60,664 nt of DNA from Elusimicrobiota bacterium (GCA_016212795.1 JACRDT010000001.1:1-60664), one strand, 5' to 3'. Positions 27,080-35,606 are shown, counted from the first letter of the stretch. Program-made: numbers and translations. The notes: generated from the sequence alone by a model not told the origin.

Positions 27080-27107
27080 AGCCCTCCGAAAGGAGGGCTT
27101 CTTCTTT
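27080..27107 (+). terminator. Intrinsic terminator downstream of the RhuM gene
   Basis: AGCCCTCC (27080-27087), loop GAAA, GGAGGGCT (27092-27099), then TCTTCTTT. Perfect 8-bp stem with a stable GAAA tetraloop and U-rich tail. Confidence 0.8.
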
Positions 27108-27158
27108 GCCGCTCCGACGATGAAGGGAACTTTTCCGAGCCTCGCTCGTAGATAGGTT

Positions 27159-27671
27159 ATGGGCCTCCCCATCGGACCGGAGAGCATCGAACGCCGCATC
27201 CTACTGATCCGTGGATTCCGGGTCATGCTGGACCGCAACCTTGCCACTCTCTACGGCGTCGCCACCAAGGCATTAAATAGGGCGGTCAAACGCAATGCCG
27301 AACGTTTTCCTGATGATTTCATGTTCCGTCTCACTGCGACAGAGTGGGACGACTTGAAGTGCCAATTTGGCGCTTCAAGTTGGGGTGGAGACCGGCGGGC
27401 TCTCCCCTGTGCCTTTACGGAGCACGGTGTTGCCATGCTCTCAAGCGTCCTTGGGAGCCAGAGGGCCATCCAGGGCAACATCGCCATCGTCAGGACCTTC
27501 GTCAAGCTCCGCGACACGCTGGCCCTCCATAAGGAACTGTCCAGGAAGCTCCAAGAGCTCGAAACGCGCATCATGGGGCATGACGTTGAGATCACGAACA
27601 TCTTCGACGCCATCCGGGAGTTGACCGCTCCGCCCAAGGAACCGCCCCGCAGAATCGGCTTCCAGCCATAG
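27159..27671 (+). CDS. ORF6N domain DNA-binding protein
   Basis: 170 residues. IERRILLIRGFRVMLDRNLA, LYGVATKALNRAVKRNAERF and PDDFMFRLTATEWDDLKCQF form the ORF6N domain, which occurs in phage antirepressors and stand-alone genes on islands. FTEHGVAMLSSVLGSQRAI follows, and the C-terminus is a short coiled-coil-like tail (HKELSRKLQELETRIMGHDV). Such proteins are often transferred; this one has lower GC than the host genes and lies in the same acquired block as RhuM. The start at 27159 is the first ATG before the domain; no strong Shine-Dalgarno is seen. Confidence 0.9.
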   Translation: MGLPIGPESIERRILLIRGFRVMLDRNLATLYGVATKALNRAVKRNAERFPDDFMFRLTATEWDDLKCQFGASSWGGDRRALPCAFTEHGVAMLSSVLGSQRAIQGNIAIVRTFVKLRDTLALHKELSRKLQELETRIMGHDVEITNIFDAIRELTAPPKEPPRRIGFQP

Positions 27672-27820
27672 CCGGTTCTGATAACGTTCTATTCTGGGTG
27701 TGGATAACCGGCCGAAACAGCCCCTTTGGGCAGTTTTATCGCGTTTTCGCCCTGCGCCCAAGTTCTGATACTGCTGATGACGGGCAGCCAATTCCAAGAG
27801 GTTTTCCGGGCACAAATGAG

Positions 27821-27848
27821 CGGCCCCTGCCGGCATCGGCAGGGGCCG
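27821..27848. terminator. Strong hairpin between ORF6N and the clostripain gene, probably bidirectional
   Basis: CGGCCCCTGCCG (27821-27832), loop GCAT, CGGCAGGGGCCG (27837-27848), a perfect 12-bp stem. It lies 20 bases past the stop of the minus-strand protease gene and 150 bases past that of ORF6N. U-tracts are weak on both sides. Confidence 0.6.
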
Positions 27849-27867
27849 TTCTCCCGGATCCCGGAGG

Positions 27868-29160
27868 TCAGTCCGCCTTGGTCACGTCGCTGACCCACTT
27901 GGCGAACTTGCCCCAATTCCCGTCCACGGACCAGGCCAGCTTGTCGTAGTTCGCGGAATAGGAATAGGACGGCAGGTACACCGCCAAGCCGAAGGCGTTG
28001 GCGTAGGCCGACCCGGTCGCCGCGTTGTCGACGAGGAGGTCGCCGGCGATGAACTTCAGGAACTCCGTCCCCTTGGCCTTGACCGCCGCGTCCTTGGTGC
28101 CGTCGGTCACGAGCTTGACGAAGTGATAGAGGTCCTTGTTGTCCGAGTAGTAGAAGTCCTGCACGGACTTCATGGCGCCCTTCAGGACATCGACCTCCTT
28201 GGCGGCCATGACCGCCGAGGTCCAGTCGCCGGCCTTCTTCAGGAGGGCGCCGAGCGCGGCCGCGTTGACGGCCGACTGGGTGGCTCCCTGGCCCAGCTTG
28301 GCGTAGTGGGCCGTGTAGGTCCGCGCCGTGATCTTGCCCAGCTCGGCCGCGGTGGCGGCAGGCGCCGCCGCGAGCCCGGCGAGCAGGGTGTCGTAGGAGT
28401 AGCCGTCGGCGGGCTCGGTCTCCTCCGAACCCACGATCACGTCGGCGAAGTCCTTGATCTGGTAGTCGACCTCGGCCATCTGCATGAGGCAGGCGTCGGA
28501 GGCGTAGATGTCGACCTTGCCGATGCCGGCCATGGCCTGCCCGAGCTGCGCGGTCGAGATGTGGTTGCCGGTCTCGTCGTCATAGGAGATGCCGGTGGTC
28601 CAAACGTCGCCGTCCTTGGACCGGAGCCTGTCCCAGCCGCTCCCGTGGTTCCAAACGACGAGCATGTAGCGCTTGGCCGGCGCCGCGGCCTTGGCCCAGT
28701 TCACGAAATCGACCAGGTGCTTCCAGTCGCCCATGTCGACCTTGCCCAGGTCCTGGAGCACGGGGCTGGTGATCTTGGCGGTATCGTTGTCCTTCTTGAC
28801 GAGATAGCGCCGCGAGCCGACCCAGTCGCCGTCCTCGGAGGAGTACCCCTTGATGCGGCCGAGCTCGACGGCCACGCCCACCTTGTCGCTGGAGCCGACC
28901 GCCTCCATCTCGTTGACGTCCTTGAGCCCGTAGGTCTCGAGGTTGTTCTTGCCGTTGATGTAGACCATGACGGTCCACTCGCGCGTCCCCTTCAGGCTGA
29001 AGGCCCCGGGCGCCGCGTCCGAGCCCGTCGCTTCCTTAATGTTCTGGATGACGGCCCTGGCGTCCACGCCTTGGTCGAAATCGATCCTCTCGCCCGCGAA
29101 GCCCGCCGCCGCGTTCCCGAGGATGGCGGCCACGAACAACCCAACCAGCCAGTTTCTCAT
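27868..29160 (-). CDS. Exported clostripain-related cysteine peptidase (family C11)
   Basis: 430 residues with a signal peptide (LVGLFVAAILGNAAAGFAG). The caspase-like fold of family C11 is shown by EWTVMVYINGKNNLE, the catalytic histidine H172 in WNHGSGW and the catalytic cysteine C224 in YASDACLMQM. C11 peptidases usually cleave after Arg or Lys and are periplasmic or secreted. ADVIVGSEETEPADGYSYD is a family marker. The ATG at 29160 is preferred over 29172 because it directly precedes the signal peptide and follows a G-rich tract. It is the last minus-strand gene before the acquired block. Confidence 0.9.
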   Translation of the reverse strand: MRNWLVGLFVAAILGNAAAGFAGERIDFDQGVDARAVIQNIKEATGSDAAPGAFSLKGTREWTVMVYINGKNNLETYGLKDVNEMEAVGSSDKVGVAVELGRIKGYSSEDGDWVGSRRYLVKKDNDTAKITSPVLQDLGKVDMGDWKHLVDFVNWAKAAAPAKRYMLVVWNHGSGWDRLRSKDGDVWTTGISYDDETGNHISTAQLGQAMAGIGKVDIYASDACLMQMAEVDYQIKDFADVIVGSEETEPADGYSYDTLLAGLAAAPAATAAELGKITARTYTAHYAKLGQGATQSAVNAAALGALLKKAGDWTSAVMAAKEVDVLKGAMKSVQDFYYSDNKDLYHFVKLVTDGTKDAAVKAKGTEFLKFIAGDLLVDNAATGSAYANAFGLAVYLPSYSYSANYDKLAWSVDGNWGKFAKWVSDVTKAD

Positions 29161-29253
29161 TGAGCCCCCCATAGCCTTGGGCCATTAGACCTAGTCGGCC
29201 CTAGGACCTAAGGCCTATTATAGCACCAGGGGGAACGGCGGTGTCAAGCGAAA

Positions 29254-29469
29254 TCAATCGCCGTATTCCATCGCCAGCCCGACGGCCAGCCCGTAGAGCA
29301 GGTAGCGCAGGACCGACTTCGCCAGGACGAAGGGCAGGGCGCCCGGCCGGCCGCGGAGCCCCTCGGCGCGGACGAGGCCCTTGCCGGCCCCCACGATCGC
29401 GCCGATGGCGCCGCAGGCGACGACGACCGGCGTGAAGACCCAGTGCGAGACTTCGCGCAGCGTCTCCAT
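29254..29469 (-). CDS. Small hydrophobic membrane protein, unknown
   Basis: 71 residues with two probable membrane segments (VFTPVVVACGAIGAIVGAGKG and, near the end, LLYGLAVGLAMEYGD; the first is quoted only in part here as VFTPVVVACGAIG). No family is recognised. The ATG at 29469 follows the stop of the upstream gene by 8 bases; a GTG at 29487 overlapping that gene is the alternative. It is probably co-transcribed with the gene at 29478. Confidence 0.5.
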   Translation of the reverse strand: METLREVSHWVFTPVVVACGAIGAIVGAGKGLVRAEGLRGRPGALPFVLAKSVLRYLLYGLAVGLAMEYGD

Positions 29470-29477
29470 GGCGCGCG

Positions 29478-30164
29478 CTACCGGCACCTCGTCAGGAAGC
29501 GCAGGTTGGCGGCGATGACCCCCTCGATGCGCGGGAGCATGAAGGGAGTGAAGGTCTGCGCCGGGTCCGTGGGGACGTGGATGACGCAGCAGTATTCCGC
29601 GACGTTCCGCCGGAGCCGGCGCAGCACGTAGGCCTTGCGCCGGCGGGTGCGGGGCTTGCGGGCCAGGATCTTCGCCAGCTTGTCGATGTCGAGGCGCTGG
29701 GAGAGCTCCTTGACGAGCCGTTCCCAGGCGGGGGAGCGGCCCTCGGGGGGCTTGCGCTCCTCGATGAAGAGGGTGTTGGGCTTGACCATACGCAGGACCG
29801 ACGAGACGGCGGCGAGCTTCAAGGCGGGCGGGGTCTGGTCGGCAGACAGGTGGATGGCCAGGTCCGCGAAATCCCCGAACGACAGGAGCCGCTCGAAAAG
29901 AGCCTTGAAGTCCGCGTAGCGCTCGTCGTCCAACGGGCCCTGGCGGAGCTCGCGCAGGAGCTTCGCGCTCGTCGCCTCGAAGAGCTGGCCCTTGAGGTTC
30001 GTCAGCGGCGCCTCCGTCTCGAGCAGCTTGCGCCGCATGTACTCCCAGGGGTCGGCCTCGTGGTACCGCGTGGCGCCGTGGTACTGGCAGAACTCGCTCA
30101 GGCGCGTCAGGATAACGAGTTGGTGGGCCGGGTCGATGACGGGCATGGGACGCTCAATGAGCAT
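29478..30164 (-). CDS. Conserved hypothetical protein, basic C-terminus
   Basis: 228 residues from the ATG at 30164, or 222 from the ATG at 30146. The protein is mostly helical and soluble; DLAIHLSADQTPPALKLA and a strongly basic stretch (KPRTRRRKAYVLRRLRRN) near residue 185 stand out, the latter a possible nucleic-acid contact. No family is recognised. It is divergent from the response regulator gene and followed by a small membrane protein. The start is uncertain because neither ATG has a good Shine-Dalgarno. Confidence 0.6.
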   Translation of the reverse strand: MLIERPMPVIDPAHQLVILTRLSEFCQYHGATRYHEADPWEYMRRKLLETEAPLTNLKGQLFEATSAKLLRELRQGPLDDERYADFKALFERLLSFGDFADLAIHLSADQTPPALKLAAVSSVLRMVKPNTLFIEERKPPEGRSPAWERLVKELSQRLDIDKLAKILARKPRTRRRKAYVLRRLRRNVAEYCCVIHVPTDPAQTFTPFMLPRIEGVIAANLRFLTRCR

Positions 30165-30190
30165 ATCAAGTTTTCCGGCCCGGCGTCCGG

Positions 30191-30219
30191 TTGAAATGAC
30201 GCCCCCAAACTGATATTTT
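30191..30219 (+). promoter_or_regulatory. Promoter TTGAAA-17-TATTTT ahead of the response regulator gene
   Basis: TTGAAA (30191-30196), a 17-base spacer, TATTTT (30214-30219), and 12 bases to the ATG at 30232. The transcript leader would be about 5-6 bases. Confidence 0.55.
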
Positions 30220-30231
30220 GAGTGGGCCCTC

Positions 30232-30639
30232 ATGCCGACCGTCCTGATCGTTGACGACGAGAAAGACACCGTCGGGCTCCTGCGCTACATGCTGGAGAAG
30301 GACGGCCACAAGGTCATCGAGGCCAACGACGGCGAGATGGCCCTCCAGGCCCTGGGCCTCGACCCCGCCGGCGGCGAGGGAGACCCCCCTCCGTCCATGC
30401 CCGACGTGATCATCCTGGACGTCATGATGCCCAAGATGGACGGCTACTCCGTCTACGCCCGGCTCCAGCAGAGCGAGCGCACGCGCTCCATCCCCGTGCT
30501 GGTGCTGACGGCCAAGGGGAAGATGTGGGAGCTTTTCGAGAACGCCACCGGGGTCACGGCCTTCATGGAGAAGCCCTTCGACTCCAAGTTCCTCCGGCAG
30601 CACGTCAAAGACGTCATCACCAAGGCCAAGGGACCATGA
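30232..30639 (+). CDS. Stand-alone response regulator receiver protein
   Basis: 135 residues, a single REC domain: acidic pair in LIVDDEKDT, phosphoacceptor Asp in PDVIILDVMMPKMDG, Thr/Ser switch in VLVLTAKG and conserved Lys in FMEKPFDS. There is no output domain, so it acts by protein contact. Its stop overlaps the start of the glucan phosphorylase gene (ATGA), which ties its synthesis to that enzyme. An insert of about 10 residues (PAGGEGDPPPSM) precedes the phosphoacceptor strand. Confidence 0.93.
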   Translation: MPTVLIVDDEKDTVGLLRYMLEKDGHKVIEANDGEMALQALGLDPAGGEGDPPPSMPDVIILDVMMPKMDGYSVYARLQQSERTRSIPVLVLTAKGKMWELFENATGVTAFMEKPFDSKFLRQHVKDVITKAKGP

Positions 30640-32846
30640 ACTCCACCAAGACGAAGTCGCTCCTCCCCGAACGCATCGCCAGGCTTTCGGACGTGGCCTA
30701 CAATTTCTGGTGGAGCTGGCACCACGAGGCCCGGGACCTCTTCAAGGAGATGGACCGCTCCCTCTGGACCAACACGCAGCACAGCCCGGTCCCGATGCTC
30801 CACCAGCTCCCCCCCGCGAGGCTCCAGCAGCTGGCGGCGGACCCGGCCTTTCTCGCGCGCTACGACAAGCTGGTCAAGGACCTGGACCACTACCTCGAGC
30901 GCTGGGACACGTGGTTCGGAAGGAACCACCCCCATTTCAAGGGGCACATCGCGTACTTCTCGGCGGAATTCGGCCTCCACAACTCCCTGAGGATCTATTC
31001 CGGGGGCCTGGGCATCCTCGCGGGCGACCACTGCAAGTCCGCCTCGGACCTCGGGGTGCCGCTCATCGGCGTCGGGTTCATGTACCCCAAGGGCTACGTC
31101 CAGCAGAGGATCGGCCCGGACGGCTGGCAGCAGAACGTCTACGAGCACGCGCATTGGGAGACGTCGCCGGTCGGGCCCGTCCTCGACGAGGGGGGCAAGC
31201 CCCTCCTCCTCAAGGTCCCGCTGGGATCCTCGCAGGTCCTCGTCGCGGTCTGGCAGGTCCTGGCGGGGCGCGTGAAGCTCTACCTCATGGACACCCACGT
31301 GGAGGGGAACTCCAAGGAGGACCAGGAGATCTCGGACCGCCTCTACGGCGGGGACCGGACCAAGCGGCTGCGCCAGGAGATCGTGCTCGGCATCTGCGGC
31401 GTGCGGATGCTCCGGGCCCTGAACATCCCGGTCTCGGTCTACCACGCCAACGAGGGGCACGCCTCCTTCCTCTACCTGGAGCTCATCCGGGAGCTGGTCG
31501 CGGCCGGGAAACCCTTCCGGGACGCGGCGCGCGAGGTGGCCGAGGCGTCGGTCTTCACCACCCATACCCCGGTCCCCGCGGGCCACGACGTCTTCCCCGA
31601 GGAGACGATCGCGGAGTACTTCAAGGACTACTGGCCGGAGCTGGGGCTCGACCGAGAGCGCTTCCTCGCGCTCGGCAGGATCGCCGGGCAGCCCGGCTGG
31701 AACATGACGGCCCTGGCCATGCGCCTGTCCTGCCGGAGGAACGGCGTGAGCCGCCGGCACGGGCAGGTGAGCCGCCGCATGTGGGCGCAGATGTGGGAGA
31801 ACGAGGGCAGGTCCGAGGTGCCCATCGGCTACATCACCAACGGCGTGCACCTCGACACCTGGGTCCACCGGGAGCTGTGCAAGACCCTGGACCAGTACCT
31901 GGGCGAGGGCTGGCGGGAGAGGCAGGACGACCCCTCGCTCTGGGCCAAGGTGTCCTCCATCCCGGACGCCGAGTTGTGGAGCGTGCATCAGCGCAACAAG
32001 GCCGAATTCTTCCGCTTCCTCCGCCGGAGGCTGCGCAAGCGCTGGATGGACGGGCATACCGAGGCCTCCCAGGTCGTCGGCCAGGGCGCCATGCTCGACC
32101 CCGACGCGCTGACCATCGGGTTCGCCCGGAGGTTCGCGGCCTACAAGAGGGCCACCCTCCTCCTGCGGGACATCGACAGGCTCAAGGCGATGCTGCTCGA
32201 CCCGTGGCGGCCCGTGCAGTTCGTCTTCGCGGGGAAATCGCATCCCGACGACGACCTGGGCAAGGGCTTCATCCAGCAGATCTACCGCCTGGCCCGCGAC
32301 CCGGCGTTCGGCGGCCGCATCGCCTTCGTCGAGGACTACGACATGCACCTGGCCCGCTACCTGGTCTACGGGGTGGACCTGTGGCTCAACAACCCGCAGC
32401 CGCCGCTCGAGGCGTGCGGGACCAGCGGCATCAAAGCGGCCGTCAACGGCATCCCGAACCTGAGCATCGCCGACGGCTGGTGGGTGGAGGGGTTCAACGG
32501 CATGAACGGCTGGTCCATCGGCTCCGCCGAGACCGAGGTCGGCGCCCCCCCGACCGACGAGTCGGACGCGGCCGCGCTCTACGAGACCATCGAGCGCCAA
32601 GTGGTCCCGCTGTTCTACGACCGCAGCGGGGGCGTCCCCCTGGGCTGGGTCAAGATGATGAAGGAGTCCATCCGGTCCGTCTCCCCGAGGTTCTGCTCCA
32701 ACAGGATGGTCAAGGAATACGTGGACCGGTGCTACCTGCCGGCCGAGACGGCCTTCAACAGCCACCAGGCCGCGCCGGCGCCCGCGCCGGAGCCCTACGT
32801 GGTCCCGTCCTGGGGCGGCAGCAGCACGGGCAGCGCCCGCGGGTAG
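30636..32846 (+). CDS. glgP: Alpha-glucan phosphorylase (GT35, short type)
   Basis: 736 residues. It releases glucose-1-phosphate from glycogen or maltodextrin. NFWWSWHHEARDLFKEMD is the N-terminal hallmark of the short bacterial/archaeal GlgP branch; YFSAEFGLHNSLRIYSGGLG follows, and the PLP-binding lysine lies in ACGTSGIKAAVNG, with NLSIADGWWVEG after it. The first 100 residues lack the allosteric elements of classical glycogen phosphorylase. The ATG overlaps the response regulator stop. The last 52 bases overlap the convergent lipid kinase gene. It is functionally paired with the glycogen synthase at 22969. Confidence 0.93.
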   Translation: MNSTKTKSLLPERIARLSDVAYNFWWSWHHEARDLFKEMDRSLWTNTQHSPVPMLHQLPPARLQQLAADPAFLARYDKLVKDLDHYLERWDTWFGRNHPHFKGHIAYFSAEFGLHNSLRIYSGGLGILAGDHCKSASDLGVPLIGVGFMYPKGYVQQRIGPDGWQQNVYEHAHWETSPVGPVLDEGGKPLLLKVPLGSSQVLVAVWQVLAGRVKLYLMDTHVEGNSKEDQEISDRLYGGDRTKRLRQEIVLGICGVRMLRALNIPVSVYHANEGHASFLYLELIRELVAAGKPFRDAAREVAEASVFTTHTPVPAGHDVFPEETIAEYFKDYWPELGLDRERFLALGRIAGQPGWNMTALAMRLSCRRNGVSRRHGQVSRRMWAQMWENEGRSEVPIGYITNGVHLDTWVHRELCKTLDQYLGEGWRERQDDPSLWAKVSSIPDAELWSVHQRNKAEFFRFLRRRLRKRWMDGHTEASQVVGQGAMLDPDALTIGFARRFAAYKRATLLLRDIDRLKAMLLDPWRPVQFVFAGKSHPDDDLGKGFIQQIYRLARDPAFGGRIAFVEDYDMHLARYLVYGVDLWLNNPQPPLEACGTSGIKAAVNGIPNLSIADGWWVEGFNGMNGWSIGSAETEVGAPPTDESDAAALYETIERQVVPLFYDRSGGVPLGWVKMMKESIRSVSPRFCSNRMVKEYVDRCYLPAETAFNSHQAAPAPAPEPYVVPSWGGSSTGSARG

Positions 32847-33709
32847 ACCTGGAAGCGCGCCGGGAGCCTGCCGAGGGGCTCGCCGTCGATGTTCAGCAGC
32901 ACGTCCTCCGAGCTCTCCGCGTCGAGCCGCATCGTCCTGCAGTGGATCACGCCCGGGATGGCCAGATGGGCCCCCCGGTAGATCTTCGGGAAATGCCACA
33001 GGAGCCTGGGCAGCCCGATGTCCTCCACCGCCACGAAATCGAGCGCGCCGTCGCAAGGGTCGGCGTCGGGCGCCAGGCGCATCCCGCCCCCGGTCATCGA
33101 GGTGTTGGCCACGGCCAGGAGGTGGTAGGGGCGGGTCGGGTACTCGCGCCCGTCGATGATGAGGGTGATGCTCTTCGCCCGGGAGCGCAGGAGCTGGGCC
33201 AGCGTCGCCGTCAGGTAGGAGAGCGTGCCGCCCAGGGGCTTGCCGGAGGCCTCCATGGCGGCGACGACGTCCCCCGGCAGGCCCGCCATGGCGATGTTGA
33301 GGAAGAACCGGCCCGCCTGCTGCGGGCCGCCCCAGGCGGCCCTGCCGACGTCGATGCGTTCGACGCGCCCCTCCTGCAGGAGCGTCACCCACGCCTGCGG
33401 CCTTGGAGGGATGCGCCAATGGCGGGCGAAATCGCAGCCCGAGCCGGCCGGCAGGTGCGCCAGCGCGAACCACGAGGGCAGGTTGCCCGCCGAAAGCAGC
33501 CCGTTGGCGACCTCGTTCAAGGTCCCGTCGCCCCCGACCGCGGCCACCCGGTCATACCCGGCCCTCAGGGCCTGGCGGGCCAGCTCCTCGGCGTGGCCGC
33601 GCCGCTCCGTGAACCGCACCGCGGACTCGCGGCCGCTCCAGAGGGACTCGAACCTCTTCCAGAGTCCGGCCTTCCCGGCCGCGGGGTTGACGATGAAGGT
33701 GACGGGCAT
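32795..33709 (-). CDS. Diacylglycerol/lipid kinase (DagK/YegS/BmrU family)
   Basis: 304 residues. The catalytic domain shows FIVNPAAGKAG and AAVGGDGTLNEVANGL (the GGDGT nucleotide-binding signature) and LPAGSGCDFARHW; the C-terminal half has the two-layer fold with DGALDFVAV and NIDGEPLG. Members phosphorylate diacylglycerol or related lipids at the inner membrane face. The ATG at 33709 is preceded by TACACT 13 bases upstream and no Shine-Dalgarno. Its 3' end overlaps glgP by 52 bases on the opposite strand. Confidence 0.92.
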   Translation of the reverse strand: MPVTFIVNPAAGKAGLWKRFESLWSGRESAVRFTERRGHAEELARQALRAGYDRVAAVGGDGTLNEVANGLLSAGNLPSWFALAHLPAGSGCDFARHWRIPPRPQAWVTLLQEGRVERIDVGRAAWGGPQQAGRFFLNIAMAGLPGDVVAAMEASGKPLGGTLSYLTATLAQLLRSRAKSITLIIDGREYPTRPYHLLAVANTSMTGGGMRLAPDADPCDGALDFVAVEDIGLPRLLWHFPKIYRGAHLAIPGVIHCRTMRLDAESSEDVLLNIDGEPLGRLPARFQVYPRALPVLLPPQDGTT

Positions 33710-33740
33710 GGGGGCAGGGCCGAGTGTAGCAATTTAGTGC

Positions 33741-33746
33741 TAAGAT
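33741..33746 (+). promoter_or_regulatory. -10-like box TAAGAT six bases before the GTG at 33753
   Basis: TAAGAT, then AGGCCC, then GTG. It fits the leaderless pattern seen elsewhere in the window; no matching -35 box is obvious. Confidence 0.4.
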
Positions 33747-33752
33747 AGGCCC

Positions 33753-35597
33753 GTGAGCCGGCTCGTCTTCGCCCTGCTGGCGTCGGCCGCCCTGGCGGCG
33801 AAGGGCGCCTGCGCGCAGACCTGCGCCGGCGACGCCGTGCGCTGGCCCGAGCTCTCCCGGCCGGCCGCCTCGACGGGCGAGGGCGGCGGCGACGCGGCCG
33901 TCGTCGCCGCGGTGGAGGACTACTCCTTCCTGCCCCCCGTCCGCGGCGCCCTGGTCAACGCCCTGGCCTGGCACGACTACCTCGTCAAGACGCGCGGGGT
34001 CCCGGCGGACCGCGTCGTCAGCCTCCAGGGCGGGGAGGTCACCGGCCAAGCCCTGCGGGAAGCCGCCGCCAAGGCCGCGAGCCTGGCGGGCAGCGAGGGC
34101 ACGCTGTGGTTCGTCTTCATCGGGCACGGGGCGCCGGACGCGGCGAGCCAGGAAGGCCTGCTGGTCGGCTTCGACGCCCCGCGGAGCGCGGCCGGCGTCA
34201 AGGCGCGCAGCCTGCGGGAGAAGGAGCTCCTGTTCGCGCTGTCGCAGAGCAGGGCCCGCGCGATCGTGGCGGTGCTGGACGCCTGCTTCGCCGGCCGCGA
34301 CAGCGGCGGACGCGAGATCGTGAAGGGGCTCCAGCCGCTGCCTCGGGTCCAGACGCGGGTGGCGGTCGACAAGAGGTTCGCCGTCCTCACGGCCGCGCGC
34401 ACCGACCAGTACGCCGAGCCGCTCCCGGGCGCGTCCCGGCCGGCCCTCAGCTACCTGGCGCTCGGCGCGCTCAGAGGCTGGGCCGACGCGGGCGGCGACA
34501 GGAAGGTCACCGCCGCCAAGCTGCACGCCTACGCCGCCGCCACGCTGGCCGCCGCCGTGTGCGACAGGGAGCAGACCCCGACGCTCGCCGGCGACGGGGC
34601 CGCGCCGCTGGGCCGTTCCGCCGGCGAGAAGGGGCCCCAGGCCGCGGCGAAGGCCAGGCCGACGGCCGCCGCCGGCAGGACGGGGCCCAAGACCTCCCCG
34701 GAGCGCGCGCGGGACGACGCCTGGCAGAGGCTCAGGCTGTTCCTGGCCCGCCCGGAGCTCGACGACGAGGAGCGCAAGGAATCCGCCGGCGCCTTCCTGC
34801 GGTCGTACGGGAAGACGCACCAGGAAAACCCCTGCCTCGAGGACCTCGTGGCCGCCCTCCCCGGGCCGCTGGTCATCCGACTCGAGCGCGAGGGACTCGT
34901 CAGGGACCCGGCCGTGGCGGACATGGCGCCCATCCCCGCCGGCCGCTCGGCGATGGGCTCCCCGCGCGGCGTGGGCGAGACCGCGGAGCAGCCCCGGCAC
35001 GACGTCATCCTCGAGGCGTTCTACATCGACCGCCACGAGGTCACCGCCTCGCAGTACCGCGGGTTCGCGGAGGCCCTGGGCCGGCCGGCGAGGGCCCAGC
35101 CGGGCTGGAGCGGCGACGACCACCCGGCCGTCAACGTGGACTGGAGCGACGCCGACGAGTACTGCCGCTGGGCGGGCAAGCGGCTCCCGACCGAGGCGGA
35201 GTGGGAGAGGGCCGCGCGCGGCGGCGCCGGCACCAGGTTCAGCTTCGGCGACGACGACAGCGGGCTCGACGAGCACGCCTGGCACGCGGGGAACGCCGGC
35301 AAAGCCGCGCACCCCGTGGGGCGGAAGGCCCCCAACCAGTACGGGGTCTTCGACATGGCGGGCAACGCCGCGGAGTGGACGGCCGACTGGTACGACGCGT
35401 CCTACTACGAGAACAGCCCCGAGCGCGGTCCCCAAGGTCCATCCTCCGGGGAACAGCGCGCGCTGCGCGGCGGCTCGTGGGCCCAGGCCGCGAACCTGGC
35501 CCGCCCCGCGGCCCGCGGCATGGCCGACCCGGCCGACCGCGGCGACCAGCGGGGGTTCCGCTGCGCCGCGTCGCGGGGACGCGCCAGGAAAAGGTAG
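33753..35597 (+). CDS. Exported caspase-like (C14) protease fused to a formylglycine-generating-enzyme-type domain
   Basis: 614 residues. A signal peptide (LLASAALAAKGACAQ) precedes a caspase/metacaspase-like domain with catalytic H125 in FIGHGAPD and C178 in VLDACFAGRD. After an Ala/Lys-rich linker (about 250-385) comes a FGE-sulfatase (SUMF1) domain: MAPIPAGRSAMGSP, FYIDRHEVTASQYRGFAEAL, VNVDWSDADEYCRWAGKRLP, TEAEWERAARGG, and ALRGGSWAQ with QRGFRCA at the end. FGE-like domains occur in formylglycine formation but also as sugar- or protein-binding modules in variable proteins. The GTG start follows TAAGAT by 6 bases. The fusion suggests a periplasmic protease with a recognition module; the target is unknown. 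Confidence 0.85.
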   Translation: MSRLVFALLASAALAAKGACAQTCAGDAVRWPELSRPAASTGEGGGDAAVVAAVEDYSFLPPVRGALVNALAWHDYLVKTRGVPADRVVSLQGGEVTGQALREAAAKAASLAGSEGTLWFVFIGHGAPDAASQEGLLVGFDAPRSAAGVKARSLREKELLFALSQSRARAIVAVLDACFAGRDSGGREIVKGLQPLPRVQTRVAVDKRFAVLTAARTDQYAEPLPGASRPALSYLALGALRGWADAGGDRKVTAAKLHAYAAATLAAAVCDREQTPTLAGDGAAPLGRSAGEKGPQAAAKARPTAAAGRTGPKTSPERARDDAWQRLRLFLARPELDDEERKESAGAFLRSYGKTHQENPCLEDLVAALPGPLVIRLEREGLVRDPAVADMAPIPAGRSAMGSPRGVGETAEQPRHDVILEAFYIDRHEVTASQYRGFAEALGRPARAQPGWSGDDHPAVNVDWSDADEYCRWAGKRLPTEAEWERAARGGAGTRFSFGDDDSGLDEHAWHAGNAGKAAHPVGRKAPNQYGVFDMAGNAAEWTADWYDASYYENSPERGPQGPSSGEQRALRGGSWAQAANLARPAARGMADPADRGDQRGFRCAASRGRARKR

Positions 35598-35600
35598 AAT
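35595..35600 (+). promoter_or_regulatory. -10 box TAGAAT six bases before the ATG at 35607
   Basis: TAGAAT includes the stop codon of the preceding gene; GGCCGC separates it from the ATG. No Shine-Dalgarno is present. Confidence 0.45.
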
Positions 35601-35606
35601 GGCCGC

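Noticed and set aside
30453..33473. A 1006-codon minus-strand open frame across glgP
   Set aside because: Antisense to the clear GlgP, with shadow composition and no recognisable domain.
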